Below are positions 1 through 10,657 of a stretch of 64,000 nucleotides of DNA, piece after piece (the stretch's first letter is position 1; each line of letters opens with the position of its first letter). Made by a program: the position numbers and the translations under genes. The stretch is from Gymnopus androsaceus JB14 (Eukaryota > Basidiomycota > Agaricomycetes > Agaricales > Omphalotaceae): NCBI GenBank assembly GCA_009733575.1, contig ML769500.1:1-64000 (forward strand), read 5' to 3'. Below the pieces are notes generated by a model. The model was not told the origin of the DNA. It worked only from the letters and a program-made list of their open reading frames with translations, and did no database searches.

Positions 1-1994
1 ATGGCATCTGCTCTGTCAGAGCTATTTCATTTCTCCTGACTATCAGTCATAGCTACAGCTGCCTGGAGAGCATTTCCAAAAAATCCTCCATGAGCATTCA
101 CATCAGCTTCATTGGTCAAAAGGAGCTGGATAATGGCTTCATTTCCATTCCATGCAGCTGCCTGGAGAGCATTTCCATATCTTCCTCCCTGAGCATTCAC
201 ATCAGCTCCATTGGTCAAAAGGAGCTGGACAATGGCTCCATTTCCATTGTATGCTGCTGCCTGAAGAGCATTTTCAAATGTGCCTCCCTTTGCATTGATG
301 TCACATACATTACTTGAAATTAGGTGCTGAACACTTCTCATTAAACCACCCTCAGCAGCGCAGTACAGTGGGTTGACCATATAACCACTATGTTTTACAT
401 CAATTGTCCTTATCCAGGTTTGATAGGGTACACTTTTCTTTCTCAGAAAGTCTTTGGTGAGATTATCTACATCTGTTTCTGGACCTGCTTCTTGAACTAG
501 TTTTGTATGAGCTCGCCAATATTGTGCTGCATAATAATATGTTGGTGAATCATCCTTTAGCTTCCAATACCATAAATGTAGAGGTATATGGCTGATGGTT
601 GATTTCAAAAGATATATAATGCATACTTTCGCTAGTGAGGCATGAGCCAGCCTATCATTGATTTCAAACAAGCCAATTGCTTCATTCAAATTACCAAGTC
701 CAATTAGAAACTCCTTCACAGAGGTATGCGCCAGTTGGACAATGTTATTGGTATCTACAGTCACAATATTTGAGTCAACTACCAGTTCCACTTTGAGGGC
801 CATTTCATCACCGGAGTACAGTTCTTGATCTGCCAAATCAACAGCAAGGAAATCAGAAACTTGCTTTGTGTTTAATGGTGTAAATGCAAATGTAAGCCAC
901 ATCAGAAGATGATGGGCATCTGTGGCATGTTCACCTTCCTTAGCATGTTGTATGGCTTGCACATATGTTTCCTCTAAAGTCCTTGGTAGCTTGTGCAATG
1001 TCTTCAAAACTGCCTTAGAGGTTCCACATTTGATCAATGTTTTGACTTGACAATCCACCCAGCGAAATCTTAGAGGTTGTAAATGTCATTAGATTCTCAT
1101 TCATCAAAGTAAGTGTATACACTTACTGCCTCTCAGCCTTGTCTTTTAATGTATTCAAGACTTGGTTCCCCACATTCCCTTTAAAATGTCTCTTCCTTTG
1201 ATCTTCCAGGTAGAGAGAAATATCATCTTCAATTCTGCAATCATCACTGTCTAATGCAATTCTCAAACCAGTGGCTGCATTGCCCTCTGGTGAGTATCGG
1301 CTAGTTATAGCAATGGATATTTTTTCTGAGATGTTTTCCAGCCACTCCATGAGCTGGGATCTTTCCTCCAAATTGCATTCATCCATGGCATCCAGCACAA
1401 TATATCCTGAATTAAGCTCCCAGCTAATTATATTCAGAGTATCTTCTAACTGTGAATTGCTAGGTTGGGCAACATGAAAGCCTCTGTTGCACTGCCTGTA
1501 CAACTCATGCAATGCAGGATGAATCCCTTGCAAATTTGAGCCCATTTGTTGCAGCATATTTAGAAGAAATCCTTGATATCCTGATTTTCCTCCTGTGTTA
1601 TCACGGAAATCAAAATAGTGAATCCAAACTGCATTTGAGGTGGTCAATAAATGATCTATAATTGTTGTTCTGGAAATTGTGTTAGCATTGAGTAGTTTCT
1701 GCTCAACCATACATTATCCTTACAACATCACTGTTTTCCCTGATCCAGCTATAAAATAAAATAAAAATATGAATACAATGTGGAAATTGTTGGATATATG
1801 GATAGATTAGCTCAACTCACCTTTACCTTGAATCCATAGCAGCCCCCCTTGATTTTTCCATTGAATGAATTTAGGATGCTCAGTGATCCACATTCCTGTT
1901 CCCCTCATTTTCTTGTTCTTAGCTGTGTTGAAATTGACAAAGCAATCTGGTGCTTTAAGCCAATCTTTGATTTTTTGTGCTATATTTTCTGCTG
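1..1994 (-). CDS. NACHT-ankyrin STAND-type protein, 3' end beyond the window
   Basis: A predicted intracellular signal-transducing NTPase with ankyrin repeats, of the NLR-like class common in Agaricomycetes. Reading down the minus strand, an exon at about 1994-1821 carries the pre-P-loop stretch (KDWLKAPDC..., ending LLWIQGK). A 25-nt exon (1748-1724) carries the Walker A core AGSGKTVM. The exon 1669-1127 carries TTIIDHLL and the Walker B-like YIVLDAMDEC. The exon from 1068 begins FRWVDCQV, the usual sequence after the NACHT, followed by a helical region and three ankyrin repeats (NALQAAA-NG-AIVQLLLTNGADVNA). Introns 1749-1820, 1670-1723 and 1069-1126 all have GT/AG ends and restore the frame. 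The stop at 27-29 interrupts a fourth repeat and probably lies in an intron, so the gene likely continues off the window. The first exon is not identified. Family assignment is firm; the ligand is unknown. Confidence 0.82.
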
Positions 1995-3900
1995 CTGAGT
2001 ATGTGAATATGAGATTGCATATTTAATAAACCTCTGGAGAAAATAGCATACAGTGAATGGTTGCATTGATGAAGTTAGGATTATACATTTGGAAGTTTGA
2101 AGCATTCTCAAACTGCCTTTGGACAAGAAAAAATAAGGAAATATTACGAGTGGCTTTTGGCAGTAAAATAAAATAAACTAGTAGCCTACCTGTCACCATA
2201 ATGAACAGTGTCTCCTTGCTGCGTGCTTTAAGTAAAAACATTAGCACAAGCTGCACACATTCATTAAAATACAAACATACCGCCTCCCTGGGAGAAAATC
2301 CTCACTCATGATAATGATGATGGGAGAAATCAAAAGACGGCAATACAAGCAAAGGGTTTATATAACCAAATACTGTTTACTACTGTTTATTACCTGATGA
2401 CCCTGTCAGCTCACAACTAGAAGCAATCTTTTCGGCGCCGATTGTTGGACAGCCTGAGAGCAAAGTTAATAATAGTAGACTTATATCCGTACATGATAGG
2501 AGAGATATTTTCGAAAGCATCACCACGTTGGCGAAATATCGTTCTTCTGAGGCCAAAAATAATGATTACAGTAATCAAGACCGAAGCAACCAAAGGAGTT
2601 GGTACCTTTGAAATTTAAAACCCTGTACTGGTGAAGCCGAACCCCGGTTACGGTATCATGAAACCTACCTGAGAGATCAAGACAGATCGCTGAGAAGGGA
2701 GATGGAAAGCACAACTCCGACCCTCTCGTCCGAAAGACCTCAAGTTCAAGGTTAGGCCGATTTACGTCAGCGAAATGGTTCGTTGTTGGAATCTATCCAA
2801 GCGATGCGAGTGGAATGGATGAATAAGAGGAACAAATTCCTTGTTCAATGAAGAAGCAATGTAGCGAAGACAGCTTCATTGAATGAAGGTAATGAACAAA
2901 TAGGACAATCGTTTAACGACAATCCAATCCAGCATCCTCTCCCCTGTCCTAGTACTCTCCCCCAGCAGAATGGTCATCATTATCATTATTGAAGGCGTGT
3001 CCAGACTCCAGAGTCCTAGTCCGTTGTAGCAGTGTACAGTGCAGGGGGGTCCGACCGTCCGAGAATGTGGAGCGGAGAATGGAGCATCTTCTTAGCTTGA
3101 TTTCCAGATGCAGTGTTGCATCATAGCATTTGGCTTGATTCGGTGGAGAATCAATGCCACAGTGCCAGTCGTAAGGATCGGAATCCATAACTGGTACTGA
3201 GACAGACTACGTCTACAGCTGGGACTGGCCATGGTCGGTTCGGTAGAGGAGGAGCTGGTGGAAAATCAACACAGTAGTGCTTGCAACTGTAATCGAAATT
3301 CAAGTCGGTGGTGGAAGGAGAGTTGATGACACGTACTACAAAGCTGAGGTCACGAATACGCTTAGACGACGATCTAAGAACACCATGAAGACCGATGCTG
3401 ACTGTGATGAATCACCACCAAACAGGAACTTCATCACCACGTCTTGCACGACTTTCAGCTCGCAAAGGTTACTGCTAAAGGCTGTAGAAAAAGTTGGAGC
3501 TGTTTTCGGGGGTGCAGGATAGCGTGAGCATCGGTTGGGGCCATCGAAAGGATCGCAGGTGGCAGGACTGCGGAGACGGAGGCCGTAAGGATGGAGGTTG
3601 AGCGCGACACTAGACTCAGTTGTGGTCAAGTATGAGGTCGTTCAGAATGGCACCGGTGGCCCTACATAAGAGAACGAGTTAGCACCATTGTGTAGCCTTG
3701 AATGATTCAAGAAAAAAGAGCAGTACCTGACAGCACCTTGTCCCCGCAGAATCTATGTAACTAGCAACACCGATATTCCAACCCAACGGTCTCGAAAGTA
3801 GAAGCATGAATTGCTGGAAAAGCCGCGACGGCTATGGTTCTGGATAAGCCACTTCTGAGTGGCAGTGTAGATTAGATACGCAGTGAATCCGAGTCGCTCA
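1995..3900. other. Intergenic, no gene recognised
   Basis: Upstream exons of the NACHT gene may lie in the first 300 bases, because an open stretch at 2023-2274 on the minus strand could be coding. The rest (2300-3900) has only short open frames without recognisable motifs and with no consistent strand. Confidence 0.4.
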
Positions 3901-3924
3901 TATTGTTGCGTCCATTACGCAGGA

Positions 3925-6570
3925 ATTACAGCCCTAATTCGATGCAGCCTTCACTAATCCACGCCGTCTACTCACTCATTGAAACTATCGTGTTCTTCTC
4001 CATCGTCAGAACTTTCTCCGCTGTCAAACATGAAGCTGAGGTAAAGAGCGAGTCGATTCTGAATCTCCAGTGGAAAGCGTCCTAGAGGATAGATTTGAGG
4101 TTGGTTTTAGTGCAAAGTATGTGTTTCCTCTACGTTCAATGATTGAAATCACCGTAGGATGGCCTTGGAATAAGGTCATCTTTCTATACTGAATTGAATC
4201 CTTTGCTTTTATCTTTACGGCCCTCGAACGTGTTCAACAAAGTTAGAACATCTCCACGGGTCCTCGACGCAACTGAACGACTCGAATGACATTGCAGTAT
4301 CGACTGAGGATGGTGCTGCTGCTGTATGGCACATACAATAATCACTTCGCCAACTAGGAAAGCTATCAACATAGTAGTTAACTTTTTAGCTCGGCCATCC
4401 GCATCTACATCTACTATGGCTCTAAATCCATTCCTTTCCACAACCACACGCACTTCCAGCTTTGTCCTTGCAGTCCATCGCATTCAAACCTCCGTACATC
4501 TACCAAGCTCGCCTCCGCCTTCTCCTCGCGGCGCTTCCAAAACGGATCCCTGCTCCCTCGACTTTGGGTTTCCAGGAATCGGATTTTCTCACCAGATGGT
4601 CCTGATAGCTGAAATGGCCTTGGATTTAACATCGAATCGCTGTTCCCTTCTCGCATAGGACGTTCCAGTTTCGGAATAGTCGCTCGAGAACGAGTTGGCT
4701 CGTATTACTACATCGCTTATGCAGGAATTATTTTCTCCTGCTTAGAGTCGGCTCTCAATCTCGCTATCGTCGTTAAATAAACTACATCCCCTTCGAAAAG
4801 CCAACCCCTCGACTCCAGCGATACAGCATGCATTGGCAGCATTTCTGAATGGGTCTTTTCTCTGGATGTGGATGTGCAATGGGTACGAATACCGAAGGCA
4901 AGCGAAGTTGGACTGGTAATGAGAAGGGTCTCTCACCTGTCTTTATCCTTTCCTTTTCCGCACTCCCCCGCTTCTTCCAAGTCCAATCCAACTCTAACCC
5001 CAATCGTCATCCCAACTCCTCACTATCTAAATCTCAATCTCTATCCTCCTCGGAGCACGTCCTGTCCTCCTGGTCACGTCTCGTTGGAGACCCGTCCTAT
5101 CGAAATGGATAGTGATTGTTCTGGCGGTTTCGATTAGTTCGAATGGGTATTTGTTGAAGGGATAGCGGCTGCGACTGACAATACCGGTGCCAATGGGAAA
5201 TTAGAGAGCAGGGAGGTGTTATTGGAGACAAGGTCAAGGAACCAGTATGACCCGTACAGCCTGCACCCACACTCTCACTCGTACCATACCTATCTCCGTC
5301 CCTCCATTGTTCGGCAACCTTCACACTAGATGAAGTTGACCAACGGCTGAAATCACAGGCAAAACTATTTCCATTGGCTTCTTCCTCTTCATCGTCATCC
5401 TCAGACCCCGATAGTAACATCGACCAGTCAGATTCCCGTTCGCTTATTAGAAGAGCTCGTCTTCGTTACGACAGTCGTCCCTGACCCACCAGCCTCACTT
5501 TATCACTCCTCGACGACGAGGAAGTCATCCTTCCTAGCGCAGAATGGCAAAACCAGCTTATGCGCCTGAGAAGGAGCGGGGAAAGGAGGGATTCGAGAGG
5601 GTTGTACGGGTTCATAGGGCATTGATATCTCACGCTTCGAAAACGCAAACTCTCAAACGCTCACTTGTGCCGATGGCCAAATATGATTACTCCCTCGTTC
5701 ATGGTATTGCTGGTCCTCTGAAAATCGACGGCCATATGTCCCCTATTCCTATGGCTACTGCTGAAGGAACACTTGCCATGTCGACTTCCCGAGGCTGTAA
5801 AGCACCCAATGCAGGCGGAAGTGTTGCTACCGTACTCATACAAGACGCCATGACGCGCGGCTCAGCGATCGATTTCCCGAATGTCCTCAAAGCAGAGTGG
5901 TGTAAAGCCTGATTTGACTCTGCAGAAGGGTACGGGGTGATCAAAGAGACGTTTGAGTCAACTTCCCGGTTAGGGAGTCTAGCTGGGAGGACGGTTTTCG
6001 CAAGGTTCGCTACTGTGACCGGCGACCTGATGGGTATGAATATGATTCGGAAAGGGACGGAGAAGGCATTGGAGGTGCTGCAGACACATTTCCCGGATAT
6101 ACCCATGCTCGCTTTGTCGGGGAATTATTGCACCAGCAAGAAACCTGCTGCTATGAACTGGATTGAGGGAAAAGGAAGTGTGTCGTTGCTGAAGCTATAG
6201 ATAGTCAAAAGTGTGTTGAAGACTACGGTGGAGGCCTTGGTGAATCTGAACGCGAAGAAGAATCTGGTGCGGGAGTGCGATGGCGGGGAGCATGAGCCCT
6301 TGCAGCTAATATTCTCAGGACTGTGTTTTTGGCGACGGGATAGGACCCCGCGCAGAACGTGGAGAGTTGGTATTGTATGACATTGATGGAGGTGTGAGTT
6401 TCTTCTTCGTTAACTCGTTCGACTCGTTTACTTACTTACCTCGATTATCAGAACAAACAGCCAAGACCTCCTCGTAACCATAACCACTCCGTCCATCGAA
6501 ATAGGCACCGTAGTCACCGGGACCATCCTCGCACCGCAACCAGCCATTCTTCCCAGATATCCGCGCTTTT
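3925..6570 (+). pseudogene. Decayed 3-hydroxy-3-methylglutaryl-CoA reductase
   Basis: A broken copy of the HMG-CoA reductase gene of the mevalonate pathway. Around 3930-4040 the translation resembles the fungal N-terminal membrane segment (SLIETIVFFSIV...SAVKH). The catalytic part is clear at 5660-6200: [90 protein letters not shown]. At 6200-6290 VKSVLKTTVEALVNLN appears in another frame, and at 6455-6530 QDLLVTITTPSIEIGTV. The copy has stop codons (for example after LKAEWCKA near 5910), a loss of several residues between TSRLGSL and AGRTVF, frame changes near 6175, and an unrecognisable sterol-sensing region. The C-terminal end of the family is missing, where sequence switches to a P450 fragment. 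Deletions and stops make real decay more likely than sequencing error. Confidence 0.8.
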
Positions 6571-6599
6571 GAAGCCCAACTAACGATCTCAAATGCAGT

Positions 6600-7715
6600 A
6601 AAATACGCTCCTGAATGGCTTCCGGGAGCCAGCTTTAAACGAAAAGCAAGAGAATGGAACAAATTGCGCATAAAGATGACGGAAGGTCCTTCCCTCGTCA
6701 CAAAAGTACGGTTGGTATGTCATTGACTCGCACTTTTCTTGCCTTTCATTGACAACTATCCTTCAGGCTGCGGAACCCGCGACACCTTCCTTGACCTCGC
6801 TTTCTCTCTCAGAGATTGAACATACACAAGATGCAGCGCCGCAAGAAGAGGTTATTAAAGCAGCATCGGTAACGGCTTACGAAGGTGAACAAATTGTTTC
6901 GTTGCATCTAAATTCGACTTTCTCAAACCGTCCCTTTTCCAGGTGGTTCAGATACGACTGTAGCTGCCCTAGGAGCATTCGTTCTTGCTATGCTCATAAG
7001 TCCAACCAAAGCTCATCATGAGCTCGAGAAGGTCTTGGGACCGGGAGATTTACCGAGCTTTAGCGATGAACTTATATCACCGCGATTGTTCGGGAGGTAG
7101 TAAGGCATAATCCTGTCACCGTTCGGTGCGTATATTCTTATTTTCCTTCGTATGCTATTTAACTAACTCGTAAACCAGTGTTTCCGCATTTCCTCATCCA
7201 ACACGACATCTATGCAGGATATTTCCTTCCCAAGGGGTCTATGATCATGCCTAACATTTGGCAAGTGCACTACATACTATCGATTCATTCTTTTAATAAA
7301 CTATCCACATATGCAGATCGATTTTACACACTGAAGAAGACTATCCAGAGCCTGAACTGTTCAATCCCTCGCGTTTCCTTGATGCTGAAGGGAAGCTCAA
7401 CCCCAACGTTAAAGATCCTGAGACTGCAGCATTCGGGTTCGGAAGGCATGCTTGCGTGAGTACCCTTGCTTTCGATATGCTTTAACTTTAACATTCCTGG
7501 TACAGCCCGGCAAACACATTGCAGTCGCATCGTTATGGATTGTGGTTGCATCCATTCTGGCTTGCTGCACAATCGAGCCAGAACTCGACGAGAATGGGAA
7601 ACCAAGCAAGCCGAAAGGGGAGTGGTATTCGGGGCCAACGTTGCTCAACCACCCACTTCCGTTTAAATGCCGCTTCGTCCGCGTTCGAAAGACGTGGAAG
7701 CGTCTTTGGGTGTAA
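6600..7715 (+). pseudogene. C-terminal part of a cytochrome P450, 5'-truncated and frameshifted
   Basis: Remnant of a basidiomycete cytochrome P450 (haem monooxygenase). Visible in order are VKYAPEWLPGASFKRKAREW (6630), PSLTSLSLSE and QDAAPQEEVIKAASVTAYEG (6780-6880), and, after an intron 6882-6941, GGSDTTVAALGAFVLAML, the oxygen-binding I-helix with its threonines. Then come LGPGDLPSFSDE, ITAIVREVVRHNPVT (the ExxR helix) and PHFLIQHDIYAGYFLPKGSMIMPNIW. DYPEPELFNPSRFL and FGFGRHAC follow, then after another intron PGKHIAVASLWIVVASILA. The haem cysteine motif FGFGRHACPG is intact. A base loss between DEL and YITAIV shifts the frame (about 7074), and the region after PNIW does not join cleanly. 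The N-terminal half is absent and the fragment abuts the reductase relic with about 30 bases between. Confidence 0.75.
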
Positions 7716-8404
7716 GCTTGGGTTGAACTGGCCTTGATTACGCATTACAGGTTTTCTAATGATATTATTGACCATGGTTTTTTCAATCGAGAAGCAACTC
7801 GAAAGTGAATAGCATCTGGGTAAAATACGCCTCCTCCTGGCTATCGCAGTCCTGACTATTTGAAGTTCCCGGGTTAGGTTTTAAACAAAAAGCAACAAAT
7901 AATCGTAGAACGCGTTTTTAATACCTTTCTTTGCCATGTCCGGAATGTTATACATTGCCATCACTCTTTTGCTCCCTCTATTTTATGATGTCGTACACGC
8001 GCGGCGCTCACCCAAGTTATAGGTCACTGTTTTGCTTACTACCTTGATCCAAAAATTATGATGTTCTTGAAGTAGATCAACCTCCTTGAAGCCAAAGCAG
8101 CTACGCTTGTGGTGTCTCAGTCTGTTCTCCACAGACATAAACCATGTAGCAACCTGCGGATTACGGAAATTCACATAAGCGCTGTGGTTGTTGAACGTTG
8201 CCAAGCGCCGATTACCTCCCGATGACAACTACCATTTGTACAGTCACCTTGCCCTCCCACACCGGTACTACACAGATCTCAAATCCGCCATTAGATGTAA
8301 GCGGTCCTTGCTGCTGAACCCTATAAGGCTAATTTTGGTTATAGCCTCTCACCTTCTTTTCGTCTATCACTCTACACGGACTGAACTCGAGTAAAGGACC
8401 TAGT
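7716..8404. other. Intergenic, nothing recognised
   Basis: Only short unrelated open frames. No repeats or structured RNA were seen on reading. Confidence 0.5.
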
Positions 8405-9446
8405 TTGATCCATCTGATTCGAAACCAATCCTTTCCAGCGAAACGCTACGCCTCTGATCTGAAAGGTACTGGTCCAGAAGGTGACAGCCACCAGTGGGAC
8501 GCGTTATCTCCTCTTGTTGGTCGACTACATGCCGATTTAGAAATCACGGAGCAGTTGAGCGAGGGAAGAATCGGAATGGTATTTGCCGCACGCCTCGTCA
8601 GCTTACGAAGATCTGTACATGACGAAACCGTTCTCGCTCACTCTCTCCCACTACCATCTCAATTTTGCGTCAAGTTGGCGAAACCAGAATACATTCGGAG
8701 TCTTGCTCGGGAAGCATGGTTCTATGAACAGCTATCGAAGGAGGAAGGGTATGCAGGTGCAATCACTCCTGTCTGCTTTGGATTCTTCACCTGTTCGCTG
8801 CCAGCGATTTCAGTTGGACACATGGTCCTCCGTGCACATCAAGCCACAGAAGCCCTACTATACCCCAGCAGACAAGGAACCTGTGTATGATTCTATAATG
8901 ATGACAATGACTTTCGGGCTCGAAGACCCATGCTATCCCTATTTCGACGATGAGCGAACTTCCATCTTGACTCTCCGTGGCACTTGAAACATTGGCAGTC
9001 GAGAACGAATCGTCTCTCCAATTGTTGGTATCCTCGTAATGGAGCGGCTAGGTGCTCATCTTCCTACAGAGTTCCCTGCTGGCAGTGAAATAGGAGAGAA
9101 TGATTTACCCAAGGAGGCCGAGTGAGTGTACATTTTTTAACCATCGCATTGAATCAGCAGTACTAACTCTGATTCGTGCTGTAGAACAGAAATTTCAGCG
9201 CTTCTGGATGACTTGAATGCTGTTGGTATTCTGCATGGCGACATCAAGTTCAACAATATCCTGAGCCCTGCCGAACCTTGGCTGGAACCTCAGATCTGCC
9301 CGCGACACAAACAAGTGCATCAGTGGAGAGTCATTGATTTTGACCGGGCTAGTAAGTGGAACCGAGAAAATGTAATTGACAGAAAACGTTTCTCGAATAT
9401 CCAATGTTGTGCAGTTGAGGACCCAATGTTTTGGGGATGTTGTTGA
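8405..9446 (+). pseudogene. Kinase-like (phosphotransferase-fold) gene, probably damaged
   Basis: Resembles the fungal protein-kinase-like proteins found as repeated families in basidiomycetes. The N-terminal part (8500-8790) reads LVGRLHADLEITEQLSEGRIGMVFAA...FCVKLAKPEYIRSLAREAWFYEQLS, which has the order of a glycine-rich loop, a lysine strand and an acidic helix. After a frame change near 8800 comes DDERTS, then at 9005 RIVSPIVGILVMERLGAHLP (hinge) and, past an intron near 9125-9184, ISALLDDLNAVGILHGDIKFNNIL (catalytic HGD) and WRVIDFDRASKW (the DFD metal site). The key HGDIK...N and DFD residues are present. A stop near 8985 and the mid-gene frame change have no obvious intron solution, so a broken copy is favoured; an intact multi-exon gene cannot be excluded. 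Confidence 0.55.
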
Positions 9447-9795
9447 CAACATCTAACTAGTCCGTATGTATAATATACTGCATGTACAAATTGGAGCTCA
9501 ATAATAATCAGGTCTCTGAACAAAAACAGATTATTATAATTGGTTCTAAAAGAGGGCTTATAAATTTGCATCAGGATTGTGAAAATGCGCAAGCATTGCG
9601 CATGCAGAGACATATACTCTATGTATTCTGTTTTTCCCAAAAAAGGTGTGGAATTCCACAGCTTTTGCTCCATCCCTTGTCAATCCCTTACTCTCTCCAT
9701 TGCTTCTCCTACTTATCTGTAGAACCCTATATAAGTATGTAGCCTATTAGGTCTACTGCCTTTCTTGTGAAAGTACTATCATACTGCCACAAGAA

Positions 9796-9890
9796 CACAC
9801 TCGTTGGTCAAGTGGTTATTAGTGTTGTCTTCATCTTCTTTGGTCGAGACACGAAGCAATCACGGTTCAGGTTCGATTCCTGCGGTGTAT
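9796..9890 (+). repeat. tRNA-like head 1
   Basis: Contains TTGGTCAAGTGGTTA (A box) and GGTTCGATTCC (B box, 9870-9880). The T arm CAGG/CCTG pairs, and the acceptor ends ACAC/GTGT pair imperfectly. The anticodon region is irregular, so a functional tRNA is unlikely. Confidence 0.5.
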
Positions 9891-10084
9891 GTATCTGCAA
9901 GGTGCAATATGTAGACTACAATTTACAGTTTTTTTCCCAGAAAAGGTGCGGACTTAGTAGCACCAAGAATTTCTATTTTTTGCTATATAGCTCTTTCCCC
10001 GACGCAATAAAGTTTACTCGCGCAGTAACCTTCTGCCCTCAACTTATGTATTTTTAGTACTACTTCAAGTTACTATCTCTCATG

Positions 10085-10171
10085 TACGCCGTTAATCAAG
10101 TGGTTACTTACCACGATCTTGAACTTGGTAAGCAGTTGGGCGACTGCCTCGGGTTCGATTCCTGTGGTGTA
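10085..10171 (+). repeat. tRNA-like head 2, class II-like variable arm
   Basis: A box AATCAAGTGGTTA; a 7-bp stem CTTACCA/TGGTAAG around an oversized 12-nt loop; a second hairpin GCAGT/ACTGC at the variable-arm position; B box GGTTCGATTCC at 10152-10162. The long variable arm suggests a Ser/Leu-type tRNA ancestor. Confidence 0.5.
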
Positions 10172-10338
10172 TGATGGTCATTAAGACTCTGTTTAATTCT
10201 GTTTTTTTGTTTCTTTTTCCAACAAAGGTGTTGAAAGATACCCTCTAGTTGAGTTGAGCAGACCATATGTATTCCTTCATGGCTATCACTACTGTGGTAT
10301 TTGCTGAAGTATTTACTATCAGATTCACACTGAGAACG

Positions 10339-10424
10339 CACACCGTTGGTCAAGAGGTTACCGACTACCTTCTACAATCGTTAGTCGTCAGCGGTTCGGT
10401 TCGGGTTCGACTCCCAACGGTGTC
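10339..10424 (+). repeat. tRNA-like head 3
   Basis: Ends ACACCGT/ACGGTGT pair over 7 bp. A box TTGGTCAAGAGGTTA and B box GGTTCGACTCC (10404-10414) are present. The CGACTA/TAGTCG stem encloses a 14-nt loop rather than a 7-nt anticodon loop. It is read as tRNA-derived rather than as a working tRNA. Confidence 0.5.
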
Positions 10425-10657
10425 CTGCGGAGGAATCTATGATGGGATCTATGATGTTTCTTTTTAATAGATGCTCAACAAAACATGTACAACACCCAGC
10501 TCACATAAAAAAGCTTATATCCATAATACTTAAACTGTATACTTACATACATAGTAATCATACCAAGGATAAGTGCAATACACAGTGTATAAAGGGTCAC
10601 ATAAAATCACATCCAACGTCCATCCTAAAGAACTCCGACAGCGGACTCCAGCTACAG

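Larger units (their letters stand above)
9631..10430 (+). repeat. Tandem tRNA-derived, SINE-like units
   Basis: Three heads with pol III A-box-like TCAAGTGGTTA and B-box GGTTCGATTCC sequences (about 9796-9890, 10085-10171, 10339-10424) alternate with three copies of a T-run followed by CCCAnAAAAGGTG (9631-9648, 9929-9949, 10211-10230). The period is about 270-290 bp. The order tail, head, tail, head, tail, head suggests tandem SINE-like elements with the first one 5'-truncated. Confidence 0.65.

Noticed and set aside
1123..1710. Separate NACHT-fragment gene starting MVEQKLLNANTIS
   Set aside because: That start lies in a 54-bp intron (1670-1723); splicing it out joins the P-loop directly to TTIIDHLL.
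9796..10424. Three functional tRNA genes
   Set aside because: A and B boxes are present, but the anticodon loops are 12-14 nt, stems are imperfect and the units share a non-tRNA tail; tRNA-derived repeats fit better.
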